DNA of 64,000 bases, from the NCBI RefSeq assembly GCF_000970025.1, contig NZ_CP009528.1:917168-981167 (forward strand), given 5' to 3'. Within the stretch, counting starts at the first letter, position 1; each line of letters starts with the position of its first letter. The position numbers and the translations under genes are program-made. Shown here piece by piece: positions 45,526 to 55,423 of this stretch. This DNA is from Methanosarcina barkeri MS (GTDB lineage Archaea > Halobacteriota > Methanosarcinia > Methanosarcinales > Methanosarcinaceae). The notes beneath the pieces were generated by a model. It made no database searches and was not told where the DNA came from. It saw nothing but the letters and a program-made list of their open reading frames with translations.

Positions 45526-47076
45526 ATGAACCTCATTAAAGCCTTCAGAAACAAAAGCCTGATTCAACTCTCAGGCCTTATTTCAGGCTTCGTTCTGATT
45601 ATTCTGTTTGCCTGGATAATCCTCCCTGCCTCAGCCGCAGGGATAGAGGTAAACAGGGAGATTTCTGCTGGAACGGTTAACCCAGGTGAAAGTTTTGCGG
45701 TAACCGTACATATAATTACGGAGCAGGATATTGAAGCTCTGACGCTCGATGAGAATCTCCCTGAAGGATGGCAGGTAAGCCAGTGGGAAAATAATGGGGC
45801 TGTGTTCCAGAAAACCAGCACATTCAAAGCATCCACTCTAGAATGGATCTGGGTTGAGAACTTTTCAGCAGGGGAAGAAAAGACAGTTGTATATAATGTG
45901 ACCGTGCCTTCGAATTTCGAGCCTGGAAACTTTACACTTTCTGGCAGGATTTCTGCTTATTCTGTTTCCGCTACCCCAGTGGAAGGATTTTCAGAAATAG
46001 TGGTTATTTCTCCGCCTGAAGCAAACTTTTCCGCAATTCCTCTCCTTGGACCTGCCCCTCTGATTGTCCAGTTCACGGATTTATCTACCTTCAATCCTGA
46101 TTCCTGGGAGTGGGACTTTGATGGAAACGGGAACATTGACTCAAACGAAAGGAATCCGGTTTACACATACGAGAGTCCTGGAGTCTACACTGTTATATTA
46201 AAGGCGACTAACAGTACTTATGGAAATAGTACGTATGGGAATAGTACTCGGACAAAAGTAGGATATATAACTGTGACCGAGAAATCGTCAGGTTCTGGAG
46301 AAAATGTGGGAAATGAAGAAAGTAGCGGAGGAAATAGAGGAGGAAATAGTGGAGGAGGCGGGGGCGGCGCAGGCTCTCCAGAATCAACCGGGAATGTCGA
46401 TCTGAAGGAAATTTCTAATGAACAGGTTTTCAAAGGCATTCATACGTGTTTCACTTTTAAAGGCGAAGCAAATGAAATCGTCACCGTGGAGTTCGATCCG
46501 AAAAAGAATTTCGGAAAAACAACTGCTATTGTAGAAATACTAAAAAATACATCCTCAATTGTTAAGGAACCTGCACCCGGAACTGTCTACAGGAATGTAA
46601 ATATCTGGATTGGGAATAATGGCTTTTCAAGTCAGGAAAATTTTGAAAATGCCAGCATAAATTTCAGGGTAAGCAGGGTCTGGATTACCGAACAGGGAGG
46701 AAGCAAAGATACTGTAGCCCTGTATCGCTACAGTGAGGAAGTATGGAACTCACTGCCTACAACCTTCAGTAGAGAAGATGAAGTTTACTTTTACTTTACC
46801 GCAGAAACTCCAGGCTTTTCTCCCTTTGCGATATCAAGTATGAAAATAAATACTAAGTCTATTGAATTCCTTCAAACTAAAAATGAAGAAAATAAGGGTA
46901 ATAATAAAAGTAATCTGTCTGAAGGAAAAAAACAAGAAAATATAACAAATGTAAACTTAGAGCTTAATAAAGAAAATGATGAAGAAAAAAGAGATGTTCC
47001 GAACCCTGCTGTTTTCTTGACTGTTATCGGATTTCTGACTTCGTATGTAATATTGAGTAAGAGGAAGCACAGGTAA
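45526..47076 (+). CDS. PKD-domain surface protein with PGF-pre-PGF-type domain
   Basis: A 516-residue secreted protein: signal peptide (about 17-37), an NEW3/CARDB-like Ig domain (about 40-160), one PKD domain (about 165-245, SAIPLLGPAPLIVQFTDLSTFNPDSWEWDFDGNGNIDS), a Gly-Ser linker (about 255-285), and a PGF-pre-PGF-like domain (about 290-440). A Lys/Asn-rich stalk leads to a C-terminal membrane helix with a basic end (VFLTVIGFLTSYVILSKRKHR). The end lacks a PGF-CTERM sorting signal, so it is probably kept on the membrane by the helix. A role in cell surface structure is inferred. Confidence 0.85.
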   Translation: MNLIKAFRNKSLIQLSGLISGFVLIILFAWIILPASAAGIEVNREISAGTVNPGESFAVTVHIITEQDIEALTLDENLPEGWQVSQWENNGAVFQKTSTFKASTLEWIWVENFSAGEEKTVVYNVTVPSNFEPGNFTLSGRISAYSVSATPVEGFSEIVVISPPEANFSAIPLLGPAPLIVQFTDLSTFNPDSWEWDFDGNGNIDSNERNPVYTYESPGVYTVILKATNSTYGNSTYGNSTRTKVGYITVTEKSSGSGENVGNEESSGGNRGGNSGGGGGGAGSPESTGNVDLKEISNEQVFKGIHTCFTFKGEANEIVTVEFDPKKNFGKTTAIVEILKNTSSIVKEPAPGTVYRNVNIWIGNNGFSSQENFENASINFRVSRVWITEQGGSKDTVALYRYSEEVWNSLPTTFSREDEVYFYFTAETPGFSPFAISSMKINTKSIEFLQTKNEENKGNNKSNLSEGKKQENITNVNLELNKENDEEKRDVPNPAVFLTVIGFLTSYVILSKRKHR

Positions 47077-47157
47077 TTATTGAAAAAGGACGGAACAAAA
47101 ATGAAAAAGTGGGTAGGAAAGTAAGAGGCCAGGAAATCAATAAAAGTAGCCATACTA

Positions 47158-48471
47158 TCAAGTGTCATGGCAGGAAATCAGCTCACCAGCAACCAGGCCA
47201 AGCAAACAATCTACATTCTCTTTCCGTATAGCAGGTTCATAATAACCTGCTGTAAGAGTAAGTGTTTCCTGGTAGGTTGAAATCCCAAGCATAAAAGCAG
47301 GGGCACGGAAAGCCGGAGTTACCAAGTAAGCGTCTTTGATAACTGTTTCTCCAAAAAGAAGGGGGTAAGGACTGATAACTCCTAAATTAGTGAGCATAGG
47401 AGAAGACCTTCTACTTGTTAGAGATCTTTCCCATTCTTTTTTGTTCATCTTAAGAACTTCCCGAAAACCCATACCGGACATTAATTCACAGGCAAAAGCG
47501 CTTTTTATTCCTGGAAAGCCAGTTTTAATGCTTTTCATGATGGATATAACTCTTTCCAGAGTGGCAACAAAAGGTTCGCACTTGATTTCAGACAGTCTCA
47601 AACTTTCTATTCCAGATAAATTAGAAATAGCTATATTTTCTCCTTCCGGCAAATAACGGCGTAAATCCACTGTAAACTGTATTTCCATAGGAGAATCAGA
47701 TCCAGGTTTTATCATGTTAAATAACGCCCGAAAGAAAGCTGTCAGGATAATATCGTTTATTGTTGCTCCGTGGGTTTTTGCATAGGCCGAAATATTTTGA
47801 AAATCTCGTTGGTAGATTCTGCTTATAGAGAACCGTATCGATTCTGGTTCTACAGATTGTTTCCAGGGAAAAGCCCATGTAGGCTCTAATTCTTCACTTT
47901 CAGAAGTGAAAGCAGACTTGAGGTCAGTTATTCCAAGGGCCTCAAGTACAGCACTCTGGTCTCTTTTTCCTTGTACGTTCGGTTCAGGTTCAAAAGAAGA
48001 ATCTATATAAAGCTGAGTATATATGCCAGCCAGTAGTTTAAGGTATTCTTTGGCGCTTCGGCCATCGCAGCAGGCATGATTGAGTTTGATACATAGAGTA
48101 TCTTCCTGACCACATCGCACCAGCAGTGCCAGCACCTGTGGGTCATGGTCCATGCTTAAAGGCTCCAGCAGGAATTTCATAATTGATTCTTCCCTGTCCT
48201 GCGTTTCTTCCAGCCTGCACCATGAAATCCTTTCGGGATCAGCGAGGCGTTGCCAGAAGGGCCTGTCGTCCCTTTCGACGAACAGGCAGCCCAGTACAGG
48301 CTCGGCGTCAGTGGACAATCTTACGGCTCGAGCCAATTTTACCTCATCCAGCCTATTTTCGAAACGTATCACAGCTTGAAGTGTATAATTTGAAATCCCA
48401 TAGCGAGCCACATAATTGAATTGGTCCTGTAAGGTGGCAGGCATCGTTCTGGAAATTTTTTGAGACTTCAT
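47158..48471 (-). CDS. Condensation-domain/PapA-like acyltransferase
   Basis: A 437-residue CoA- or carrier-dependent acyltransferase of the condensation/alcohol-acetyltransferase superfamily. The active-site motif HxxxDG is present as LNHACCDGRSAKEYLKLLAGIY (about 122-143), and the N-terminal MPATLQDQFNYVARYGISNYTLQAVIRFENRLDEVKL is typical. Substrates are not predictable. The frame opens at a TTG (48513); GTG 48477 and ATG 48471 are alternatives, and the ATG is used here. It follows the nucleotidyltransferase gene without a gap, so the two are coupled. Confidence 0.78.
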   Translation of the reverse strand: MKSQKISRTMPATLQDQFNYVARYGISNYTLQAVIRFENRLDEVKLARAVRLSTDAEPVLGCLFVERDDRPFWQRLADPERISWCRLEETQDREESIMKFLLEPLSMDHDPQVLALLVRCGQEDTLCIKLNHACCDGRSAKEYLKLLAGIYTQLYIDSSFEPEPNVQGKRDQSAVLEALGITDLKSAFTSESEELEPTWAFPWKQSVEPESIRFSISRIYQRDFQNISAYAKTHGATINDIILTAFFRALFNMIKPGSDSPMEIQFTVDLRRYLPEGENIAISNLSGIESLRLSEIKCEPFVATLERVISIMKSIKTGFPGIKSAFACELMSGMGFREVLKMNKKEWERSLTSRRSSPMLTNLGVISPYPLLFGETVIKDAYLVTPAFRAPAFMLGISTYQETLTLTAGYYEPAIRKENVDCLLGLVAGELISCHDT

Positions 48472-48490
48472 CTCCACAAATAGATCTCTT

Positions 48491-49432
48491 TTAGATATGC
48501 CCGCACTTCTCAAGCCAGGTAAGAGACTTTATCCATTCTCCTTTTGGCTCCCTTGAAGTACCCACCACAAGCCGCTTAATGTCTCCGACTTCTTCGACGA
48601 TGCCGCGAGCTTCTATTAACTCTCCTGGAAGTGCCTGGCCTGCATAGGTGTGGGTATACGAGAGCACGTGGTCGATCTCATCGTGTTCGACCTTGTAATA
48701 CGCAGGACTGTCAAAAGCAAAGTCGGCATTTGTAACTCTGGCTTCTATTTTCATTTTGACGGTGTCCTTCCCGCGCAGAAGAGGTTCTTTTATCTGGTCC
48801 CATTCCCTTACGAAAAGGAGGTCAAAATAAGTGCCTTCAACCATGCCCCGGTTACCTTTTCTCGATTCGTGCAGCATGAACTCATCAAATGAAATCTCAG
48901 GAATTCTCTTTCTGTAGATTCTCTGCCACATCTCCTCATCAATTTCTTCAATGGGTCCTTCCTGCTGTTTTGCAGCAGCTATTGCATCCCTTGCCCTGAA
49001 CCATACAGGGCCGTATACAACAAAGTCAATATCCGAATTTTCATTCTGGAGGCCTGCGAGCATCGAGCCAGTAACTCCCATGCTTGTCCTGGGAATGCCT
49101 GCCCGGTCAAGGGTCTTTACGATTGCTCTGACGCGACTGTCAGAATTTACAAGTCTGGGAATCGCATCCGAGGGGTGAAGCACCTGTTTTACTTCAGATT
49201 CAGGCACCACATGAACATCCTGTACCCATTCAGGCTTGTACTTCCTCATGAACTCAAAAGCCGGACCAAAATCATATTTTTTATATCGTATCCCGTTTAA
49301 TTCTCTTTCCCCATTCTCATCGGGCACGTAGCGGAGTGTGGCGCGGATTCCATTGCTACGGAAATAGTCGGAAACCGCAAAAAGCCAGTTATCTTTCGTG
49401 ACAAGAAAATCCCTCAAGCGTGTTTTTAGCAT
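48491..49432 (-). CDS. Nucleotidyltransferase (pol-beta type) domain protein
   Basis: A 313-residue protein with a minimal nucleotidyltransferase core at about 115-145: GVTGSMLAGLQNENSDIDFVVYG, i.e. the GS motif followed by DxD (SDIDF). The rest is specific to an archaeal group annotated as predicted nucleotidyltransferases, with FDLLFVREWDQIKEP holding a third acidic residue. The substrate is unknown. It is the upstream partner of the acyltransferase gene in a two-gene operon. Confidence 0.78.
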   Translation of the reverse strand: MLKTRLRDFLVTKDNWLFAVSDYFRSNGIRATLRYVPDENGERELNGIRYKKYDFGPAFEFMRKYKPEWVQDVHVVPESEVKQVLHPSDAIPRLVNSDSRVRAIVKTLDRAGIPRTSMGVTGSMLAGLQNENSDIDFVVYGPVWFRARDAIAAAKQQEGPIEEIDEEMWQRIYRKRIPEISFDEFMLHESRKGNRGMVEGTYFDLLFVREWDQIKEPLLRGKDTVKMKIEARVTNADFAFDSPAYYKVEHDEIDHVLSYTHTYAGQALPGELIEARGIVEEVGDIKRLVVGTSREPKGEWIKSLTWLEKCGHI

Positions 49433-49989
49433 TTATACCATCATCCCTGGAACTTATAGGAGCACTTTAGAGTACTCGTGTTTAAGGAACATTAACGGCT
49501 GGGTTTTATAATAATTTAATAAATAATAGGAAATGTATTGTAATATTCCTGTATATAATTATCAAGTTGTATATAATTATCAGGTGTTTTAAAAAAGCCT
49601 TTTGAAAAAAAGCCTTTTAAAAAAAGGCTTTAGCGAAAAGTTCTGGAACAAACAGCATAGTAAAATGGATAATATATCTGGAGTTACAGATACTTAAAGG
49701 AAATATGCTGAAGGAATCAGATAAACACAAATAAATTATATTAAAATAGAACATCCTGAAGTAAAAAATACTTAATGAGCTGATCCCAAAACTCAAAATT
49801 GCTTCTCTGAATCCTGTATTCCGAATAATCAATCAAGTTTCTGATCATGAAAACAATCCTGAAAATTCTTGATGATTAAGAACGAAATGACTTTTGGGAT
49901 AGGCTCAATATTACGGCCAGTCGTATGAAGATGATAAATACTACGTACCAGTAAACGGAACAGACTGCAAATGCAGAACATCCGAGGGA
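49433..49989. other. Divergent intergenic region with a strong hairpin
   Basis: Contains a perfect 10-bp inverted repeat AAAGCCTTTT/AAAAGGCTTT with a 3-base loop (49609-49631), preceded by another AAGCCTTTT. The region is otherwise AT-rich and without a gene. Confidence 0.4.
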
Positions 49990-51267
49990 ATGCTTTTGAG
50001 AGAAAATCCGAGTGCAGAGGCGCTTGAAGCCTGGATTATACAGCTCAGGCGCGAATTTCATAGATACCCCGAACTTAGTTTTGGAGAATACGAGACCCAG
50101 AAGAAAATTCTGAAAATCCTTGGAGAACTGGGAGTAGAAGCCAGAAAAATTGCAGATACCGGCGTATTTGCAAGCATTCGGGGGAAGTTACCTGGGCCCT
50201 GTATCGCCCTTCGATCAGATACTGATGGACTGCAGGTACAGGAAGAGTTGACTGAAAGAAATAGTGACTATATCTCCAGAAATGATGGAGTAATGCACGC
50301 CTGCGGACATGATGGACATATGGCAATGCTTTTTGGGGCTGCACGGCTTTTTCAGGAGAACAGGAATTTTCCGGGTGAAGTTCGCCTTATCTTCCAGCCT
50401 GCCGAGGAAATTCCACCAGGAGGTTCGGAGAGGGTAATTGCAGAGGGGGGGCTTGAAGGTGTGGATGCAGTTATGGGTATACACATCTTTACCAATCACG
50501 AATCAGGAAGTGTGGGATTCCGTCCCGGGCCTTTCATGGCAAGCACTAACCGTTTTGAAGTGATCGTTAAAGGAAAGGGAGGCCATATCTCAAAGCCTAA
50601 AAGCTGCATTGATCCCGTTCGAATAGCAACGGATTTTCTAAGTAACCTTTATCCTGCTCTGGAAAAGCAGCTTGAACCGGATAAGTATGTCATTGGAGTG
50701 GGAAGGATTCAAGGAGGAGCTCAGTTCAACAGAATTCCTGATACTGTAGAGATTCTTGGAAGTTATCGATCCTTTGACCGAGAGACTACTGATATCATTG
50801 ACAGGACAATGAAAGAGTGCCTGGATGAGGTAGTAAAAAGATATGTAAAGCCGGGAGACGAATTTTCAGGCTTTCCGGACTACGAGCTTGATATACTGCA
50901 CGGCTATCCTGTCCTTGTGAATGACCCCATGTTCACAAACGCTGTAAATTCTAAGCTGCAGGAGAGTTTCCCGAAACTTACAATCTATCCTGAACTCGAA
51001 AAAACTTTTGCCGCTGAAGATTTTGCAAGTTACCTGCAGAAAGTTCCAGGAATTTTCATTTCCCTGGGTGATCTAAACCCGGAAAAAAAGATAGTGGAAA
51101 TCAATCACTCTTGCAAGTTTGATATTGATGAGGATATACTGATTACTGGTACTGAAATATTTTATACTGTTTCCCTGGATTTTCTCAAAAACCCGGAAAA
51201 ATATCTCAGTTCCCAGAGTCATTTGAACCCCGAACCCTTAAGAAAGAGCCTGAAAACCAACAGGTAA
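49990..51267 (+). CDS. M20 family amidohydrolase (N-acyl amino acid/hippurate hydrolase type)
   Basis: A 425-residue metal-dependent amidohydrolase of peptidase family M20D. Ligand motifs are in order: LRSDTDGLQVQE (about 78), HACGHDGHMAMLFGAARL (about 103), FQPAEEIPPGGSERVI with the catalytic Glu pair (about 138), IHIF (about 165), and TFAAEDFASYLQKVPG (about 345). The lid dimerisation domain (about 185-295) is intact. It cleaves N-acyl amino acids or similar amides; the substrate is unknown. An ATG start is used. A GNAT gene follows 37 nt downstream. Confidence 0.9.
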   Translation: MLLRENPSAEALEAWIIQLRREFHRYPELSFGEYETQKKILKILGELGVEARKIADTGVFASIRGKLPGPCIALRSDTDGLQVQEELTERNSDYISRNDGVMHACGHDGHMAMLFGAARLFQENRNFPGEVRLIFQPAEEIPPGGSERVIAEGGLEGVDAVMGIHIFTNHESGSVGFRPGPFMASTNRFEVIVKGKGGHISKPKSCIDPVRIATDFLSNLYPALEKQLEPDKYVIGVGRIQGGAQFNRIPDTVEILGSYRSFDRETTDIIDRTMKECLDEVVKRYVKPGDEFSGFPDYELDILHGYPVLVNDPMFTNAVNSKLQESFPKLTIYPELEKTFAAEDFASYLQKVPGIFISLGDLNPEKKIVEINHSCKFDIDEDILITGTEIFYTVSLDFLKNPEKYLSSQSHLNPEPLRKSLKTNR

Positions 51268-51304
51268 ATAGGAAATGAACTGTACGGTTTGCAGAGTGAG
51301 TTAA

Positions 51305-51742
51305 ATGATAATCCAGAGATATGACGATTCCAGAAAGGAAGAAGTTCGTGACGTTGTGCTTGGAGTGTTGAAGGAACACGGCTTTGAACCCGACAGGCTA
51401 AAAGATGCTGACCTCAATGACATAAATGGTTATTATTTTGGAAGTGGAGGCGCGTTTTTCGTAGGGATCGTCGACGGCAAAGTCGTAGGTACAGCAGGCA
51501 TCCGAAAACTCAGCGGAAATCGGTGCGAAATCCGGCGTATTTATCTTAAAAAAGCCTTCAGGGGTAAAGGCAACGGAAAACAGCTCTTCAGGACTGCTCT
51601 CGATTTTGCTGAAAAAAACTGCTCAGGTGTGTTTCTTAAAACCGATTCGACTCTCACAAAAGCGATAGACATGTATCTCAAGCACGGCTTTACTTTCAAG
51701 AAAGAAGAGACAGGGTACCTGTATTTCGAAAAAATGTTTTAA
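51305..51742 (+). CDS. GNAT family N-acetyltransferase
   Basis: A 145-residue acetyl-CoA-dependent acetyltransferase. The acetyl-CoA loop is read in EIRRIYLKKAFRGKGNGKQLFRTALDFA (about 79-106: RxxGxG as RGKGNG), and the C-terminal YLKHGFTFKKEETGYLYFEKMF is typical. It is probably co-transcribed with the amidohydrolase, suggesting an acylation/deacylation pair, although GNAT substrates cannot be read from sequence. Confidence 0.85.
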   Translation: MIIQRYDDSRKEEVRDVVLGVLKEHGFEPDRLKDADLNDINGYYFGSGGAFFVGIVDGKVVGTAGIRKLSGNRCEIRRIYLKKAFRGKGNGKQLFRTALDFAEKNCSGVFLKTDSTLTKAIDMYLKHGFTFKKEETGYLYFEKMF

Positions 51743-51800
51743 CGCTCGAGTCCCGTCTCGAGAGGACGGTGTCCTTTTCGCTAACTTTGTTCGTTCAATA
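51743..51800. repeat. Dispersed intergenic repeat, copy 2 (GAGGACGGT type)
   Basis: Starts right after the GNAT stop. CGCTCGAGTCCCGTCTCGAG is itself an imperfect palindrome, and GGACGGTGTCCTTTTCGCT follows. Related to 40141-40193. Confidence 0.6.
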
Positions 51801-52109
51801 GGGTTGAATCTGACCTTCCGCATGTGCCTAATCTATTTTTCTATTAATATATAAATATTAAAAAAATATATTGTCTTTATCTGGATTCATGCGTCTTCGG
51901 TTAAGGAATCAGTTAACTATAACTACTACATTTATATAACCATCTTGATTTACTCTACAGGTTTACAGAAAAATATGATAATAGTAACACGTTTCTAACA
52001 GAGCGTATCTTAACCATGATGAAGGTATCCGGATTTAATTATGCTTGTTACAACACGTTCTCTTGATCACCACTGAATCGTTTCTGGTTTTCTATCAAAA
52101 ATGCAAAAA
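51801..52109. other. Gene-free stretch between the GNAT and GH16-like genes
   Basis: AT-rich and convergent (both genes end here). No gene or structured RNA is seen. Confidence 0.3.
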
Positions 52110-52919
52110 TTACTGGATGTGGATTTTATGCTTAACTGATGACCAGTGAAAGGAGCTTATAATCACTTCTACTGGTTTGTCATTACTTGGTGGTATACTA
52201 TGCTGCAACCAAAGGTTCATCATTACTTTTGCTTTTACTTTTGGAATATCTTTCTTATTTGTACAGTACCAATTAGCAATGATTTTACCATTTGACGCTC
52301 TAGCAGTGTAATATATGTAAGTTGGTTGCCAGTCGAATGTATAAGTCACGTCAGTTGCGTTTATATAACTGGAAGTAGGTGACACAAATGTTACTGTTTG
52401 GTCTGGTTGGCATGTGAAATGTAGATGGTCTGAGCTTGAGTTACCCCACTGACCTGATTCAATATCAATCTCATGATCATCGTCTGTATATGTGAAGAGT
52501 CCAAGTACTACATTTTTATCAAGATTTAATGATTGTGAAGATACTACCCATGTATATCTTCCATATTTAAAGTTTTTAACACTATCCAGCTCAGCACAAT
52601 TCCAATGACCATCTTTATAGTTTATTTCAAGGTGTAGTTTACCATCTGAATCTACATATGTGTTATTTGGGTTCCAATAGTTTGATCCAGGACCTTTTAT
52701 ACCACTTTTAAGTGTCCAATCATATCCCGACCAACGAAGTACACTTGCATTTGATTGTAGTTTCTCTGAATCTGCATATGCGTCATTTGGGTTCCAATGA
52801 CTTGATCCAGGACTTTTTATATCACTTTTATGTGTCCAATCATATCCCGACCGACTAAGTGCACTTGCATTTGATATAAGTAATATAATCCCAATTAATA
52901 TGAATATCGATTTTCGCAT
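52110..52919 (-). CDS. Secreted GH16-like (concanavalin-fold) protein with duplicated N-terminus
   Basis: A 269-residue protein with a signal peptide (MRKSIFILIGIILLISNASA) and a jelly-roll domain like glycoside hydrolase family 16. The catalytic ExDxE motif is present in HEIDIESGQWGN (about 152-163), so it may cleave a beta-glucan or galactan-type polymer. The first strand unit is duplicated: RSGYDWTHKSDIKSPGSSHWNPNDAYADS and, about 40 residues later, RWSGYDWTLKSGIKGPGSNYWNPNNTYVDSDGKLHL. Only the second copy fits the fold. Single gene. Confidence 0.8.
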   Translation of the reverse strand: MRKSIFILIGIILLISNASALSRSGYDWTHKSDIKSPGSSHWNPNDAYADSEKLQSNASVLRWSGYDWTLKSGIKGPGSNYWNPNNTYVDSDGKLHLEINYKDGHWNCAELDSVKNFKYGRYTWVVSSQSLNLDKNVVLGLFTYTDDDHEIDIESGQWGNSSSDHLHFTCQPDQTVTFVSPTSSYINATDVTYTFDWQPTYIYYTARASNGKIIANWYCTNKKDIPKVKAKVMMNLWLQHSIPPSNDKPVEVIISSFHWSSVKHKIHIQ

Positions 52920-53888
52920 GTTTTCACCATTATTCCAAATCCTGTTTATTTTTTGTAAAGTTTTATTACAAACAATCTTGTAATAAAATATAAATTCATA
53001 ATTGATATATAAAAATGTACATATAATATACCAATATTAAACTAGGATTTTAAATATTTAATTTAGGTAAAATGTCATCAAAAATCGTTTTTATTAATCT
53101 CTGGTGAGTAAATTTTGATACTTTTTTATTTTCTGGCCTATGTATTTTTACTTAAAATCATGCCAAACAATCAAATTTTAATTTCACTGAAATAAATTAT
53201 TTTTTTAACCTTAACTCTGTTACGAATAGGAAATATCTTTTTCAATAACAATGCTCTTGATTATGTTTCACTCCGAATAATTAAAACACAGGGTCAAATT
53301 TTTCAGTGTATCTCCAGCGGAGAGAAAGATAACAAATTGATGTTAGGGCCTATAGATCTTGAATTTAAAAATAAGTACTTTTTTATACCCTATAGGGAAT
53401 AAATTTTCTTCATATTTTTCAGTTTATTTCATACAAAACTTCTGATATCTAAAGAATAAATAGCACTAAATGTATAAAAAATTTCTGGTAAAATTGAAAG
53501 CAATAGGGAGGGAAAATGCAAAAATACGTTAAAAACAACATCAAAAGACACAATCTTTTAATTGGCTTATTCCCTACGTGAGGGAGAGTTAAGGTTTTTA
53601 ATGAAAAAGAAAACAGTTTCATTGCAAAAAAATTATGAAATAAATACACTGAAATAACTAGAAATTTAAGGGTATACATTATACCAGTAAATCTTTTGTT
53701 AGTGTACCAAAAGTTAATCTGTTACAAAAATTTTCGTCTCGTACTTTTAGGCTATAATTGGCATTCTTATATATCAATTGTAAAGTTTTTTAATTGTTTT
53801 TGTAAAATATCAAGATTTTTTGCAACGGAACCAATGAATATTATGATAAAGCAACAGGCTATTCTGCATATTATTGCATTGGAATCTC
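52920..53888. other. 1-kb gene-free region
   Basis: Very AT-rich. Small open frames here lack ribosome sites and similarity. It holds the promoter of the GH16-like gene at its left end and the 3' flank of the glycosyltransferase at its right. Confidence 0.35.
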
Positions 53889-55100
53889 TCAGCGGCTTAC
53901 AATGCCGGTCCGATCTAGCTTGTTCCAGTTTGCCTCCTCTCTACGCAACTCAACGATGATCGCCCATAGCATTACTACATCCATCATAAAGGAATATAGT
54001 ACCCATAATGGTATCACGTAGAAGTATTTTAAATCAAGCCAAGCTCGGTCAAGGGCAATAGAAAATAATAATGCAAAAATGGAAGAGAACATACCAAGCC
54101 AACCCATGATGCCTATCCAGTTCAAAGGGATGGGATTAATGTTGCGAAGTAGCAAGATTGGCAACAGTATGATTGATATCAACTGTAGCAAAGGTATGAT
54201 AATCATTGATGTTAAGTTAATAGGCAAATAAAAGGCAAAAAGACCATACTTTGGATTGAATAACATATCTCGGTGAATATAAGCGGTTTTAAGTAGCCCA
54301 CGCGCCCATCGCACGCGCTGCTTCCACAGGCCCGTGATAGTTGAGGGTGCTTCTGCATATACTATGGCCCAAGGTTGAAACACTATTTTGTAACCTGCCT
54401 TGTGCACACGCCAGGTCAATTCCATATCTTCGCCTATAAATCCCTCTAAGAAGGGACCAGTCTTTTCAAGAGTGCTAGATCGATAGGCGCCTATATTGCC
54501 AGACACGACAGGAAGGCAATCGATAGTAGATAGCGCTCTGCGCACAAAGCCTGTGCCTACGTGAGTGAGCAAGTTCGCCAATTGTGTCTGAAGCTTATCA
54601 AGGTTAATGGGAGCATCGTTGCCGCATACTGCACCTACATCTTCGCTGATAAAACCACTGAGCATCTTGCTTATGGTATCAGGAGCAAAGATGCCATCAG
54701 CGTCGACGAAGAATAGTACTTCTCCTTTGGCCAGGTTCAGTCCCACATTAAGAGCTGAGGCTTTGCCTCCATTTTTCTTGGTTACCACAATTACGTGGGA
54801 GTTCGTTTCATAACGCTGCATCTCTTCAAGTGTATTATCAGACGAACCATCATCCACCAGGATGACCTCATATTCTGAATAGTTTGATGCTAAAATGGAC
54901 TCTATACAATGGCCTATCACTTTTCCTTCATTATAGGCTGGTACCACTATAGAGACAAAGGGATTCTCGCTGCTGAATATATGCTGCTTGCTCTTGCGCA
55001 TTTCGAAAGCTAAAGATAGTGGATAATATGGAATTGTCAGAATACCTACAGAAAAGCAGGTGAATCCTATAATATAGAAGAATAAAAGAAGTGGCTCCAT
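53889..55100 (-). CDS. Processive GT2 glycosyltransferase (PgaC/IcaA-like)
   Basis: A 403-residue membrane glycosyltransferase. One N-terminal helix (about 3-25) leads to the GT2 domain: VSIVVPAYNEGKVIG (about 50), VDDGSSDNT (about 81), KNGGKASALNVGL, the metal motif FVDADG (about 130), EDMELTWRVHKAGYK (about 218), and the processivity motif QRVRWARG (about 260: QxxRW). Three or four helices follow. This layout matches poly-N-acetylglucosamine or cellulose-type synthases. With the PIG-L deacetylase and ATP-grasp genes upstream it suggests a modified exopolysaccharide. Confidence 0.87.
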   Translation of the reverse strand: MEPLLLFFYIIGFTCFSVGILTIPYYPLSLAFEMRKSKQHIFSSENPFVSIVVPAYNEGKVIGHCIESILASNYSEYEVILVDDGSSDNTLEEMQRYETNSHVIVVTKKNGGKASALNVGLNLAKGEVLFFVDADGIFAPDTISKMLSGFISEDVGAVCGNDAPINLDKLQTQLANLLTHVGTGFVRRALSTIDCLPVVSGNIGAYRSSTLEKTGPFLEGFIGEDMELTWRVHKAGYKIVFQPWAIVYAEAPSTITGLWKQRVRWARGLLKTAYIHRDMLFNPKYGLFAFYLPINLTSMIIIPLLQLISIILLPILLLRNINPIPLNWIGIMGWLGMFSSIFALLFSIALDRAWLDLKYFYVIPLWVLYSFMMDVVMLWAIIVELRREEANWNKLDRTGIVSR

Positions 55101-55109
55101 GACTCTGTT

Positions 55110-55407
55110 CCAAAATCCAGTGATTTTTGCATTTTTGATAGAAAATCTGAATTAGCAAGAAGAATCCAGTTTTTGTCAAAATCAATATTCGCTATCTAAA
55201 GATTTCAATTCCGAAGTGCCCGCAACAAAATAACCTATGCAACATATTCTTGTATCTTTGATTTGCGATCTTGATAGTGAAAATCAAAATGCCCAATCGG
55301 TAATATGCAGAGGTTATTCTGTGACGGGGCCTAAGTTGTATCATAAGGATTGTGATCAATTACAAAATCTAGTGATTTTGAATTTTACATTCATCACTGG
55401 ATTTTGG
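55110..55407. mobile_element. 298-bp MITE-like element with CCAAAATCCAGTGAT ends
   Basis: Perfect 15-bp inverted ends: CCAAAATCCAGTGAT at 55110-55124 and ATCACTGGATTTTGG at 55393-55407. The interior is non-coding and shares ordered blocks with 20172-20320. It sits between the ATP-grasp and glycosyltransferase genes and thus interrupts the polysaccharide operon. Confidence 0.72.
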
Positions 55408-55423
55408 TATTGGATCGACTCCA

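Noticed and set aside
49609-49631. Hairpin AAAGCCTTTT/AAAAGGCTTT as a transcription terminator
   Set aside because: It lies between divergent genes, so no known transcript ends there; it is noted only as structure.
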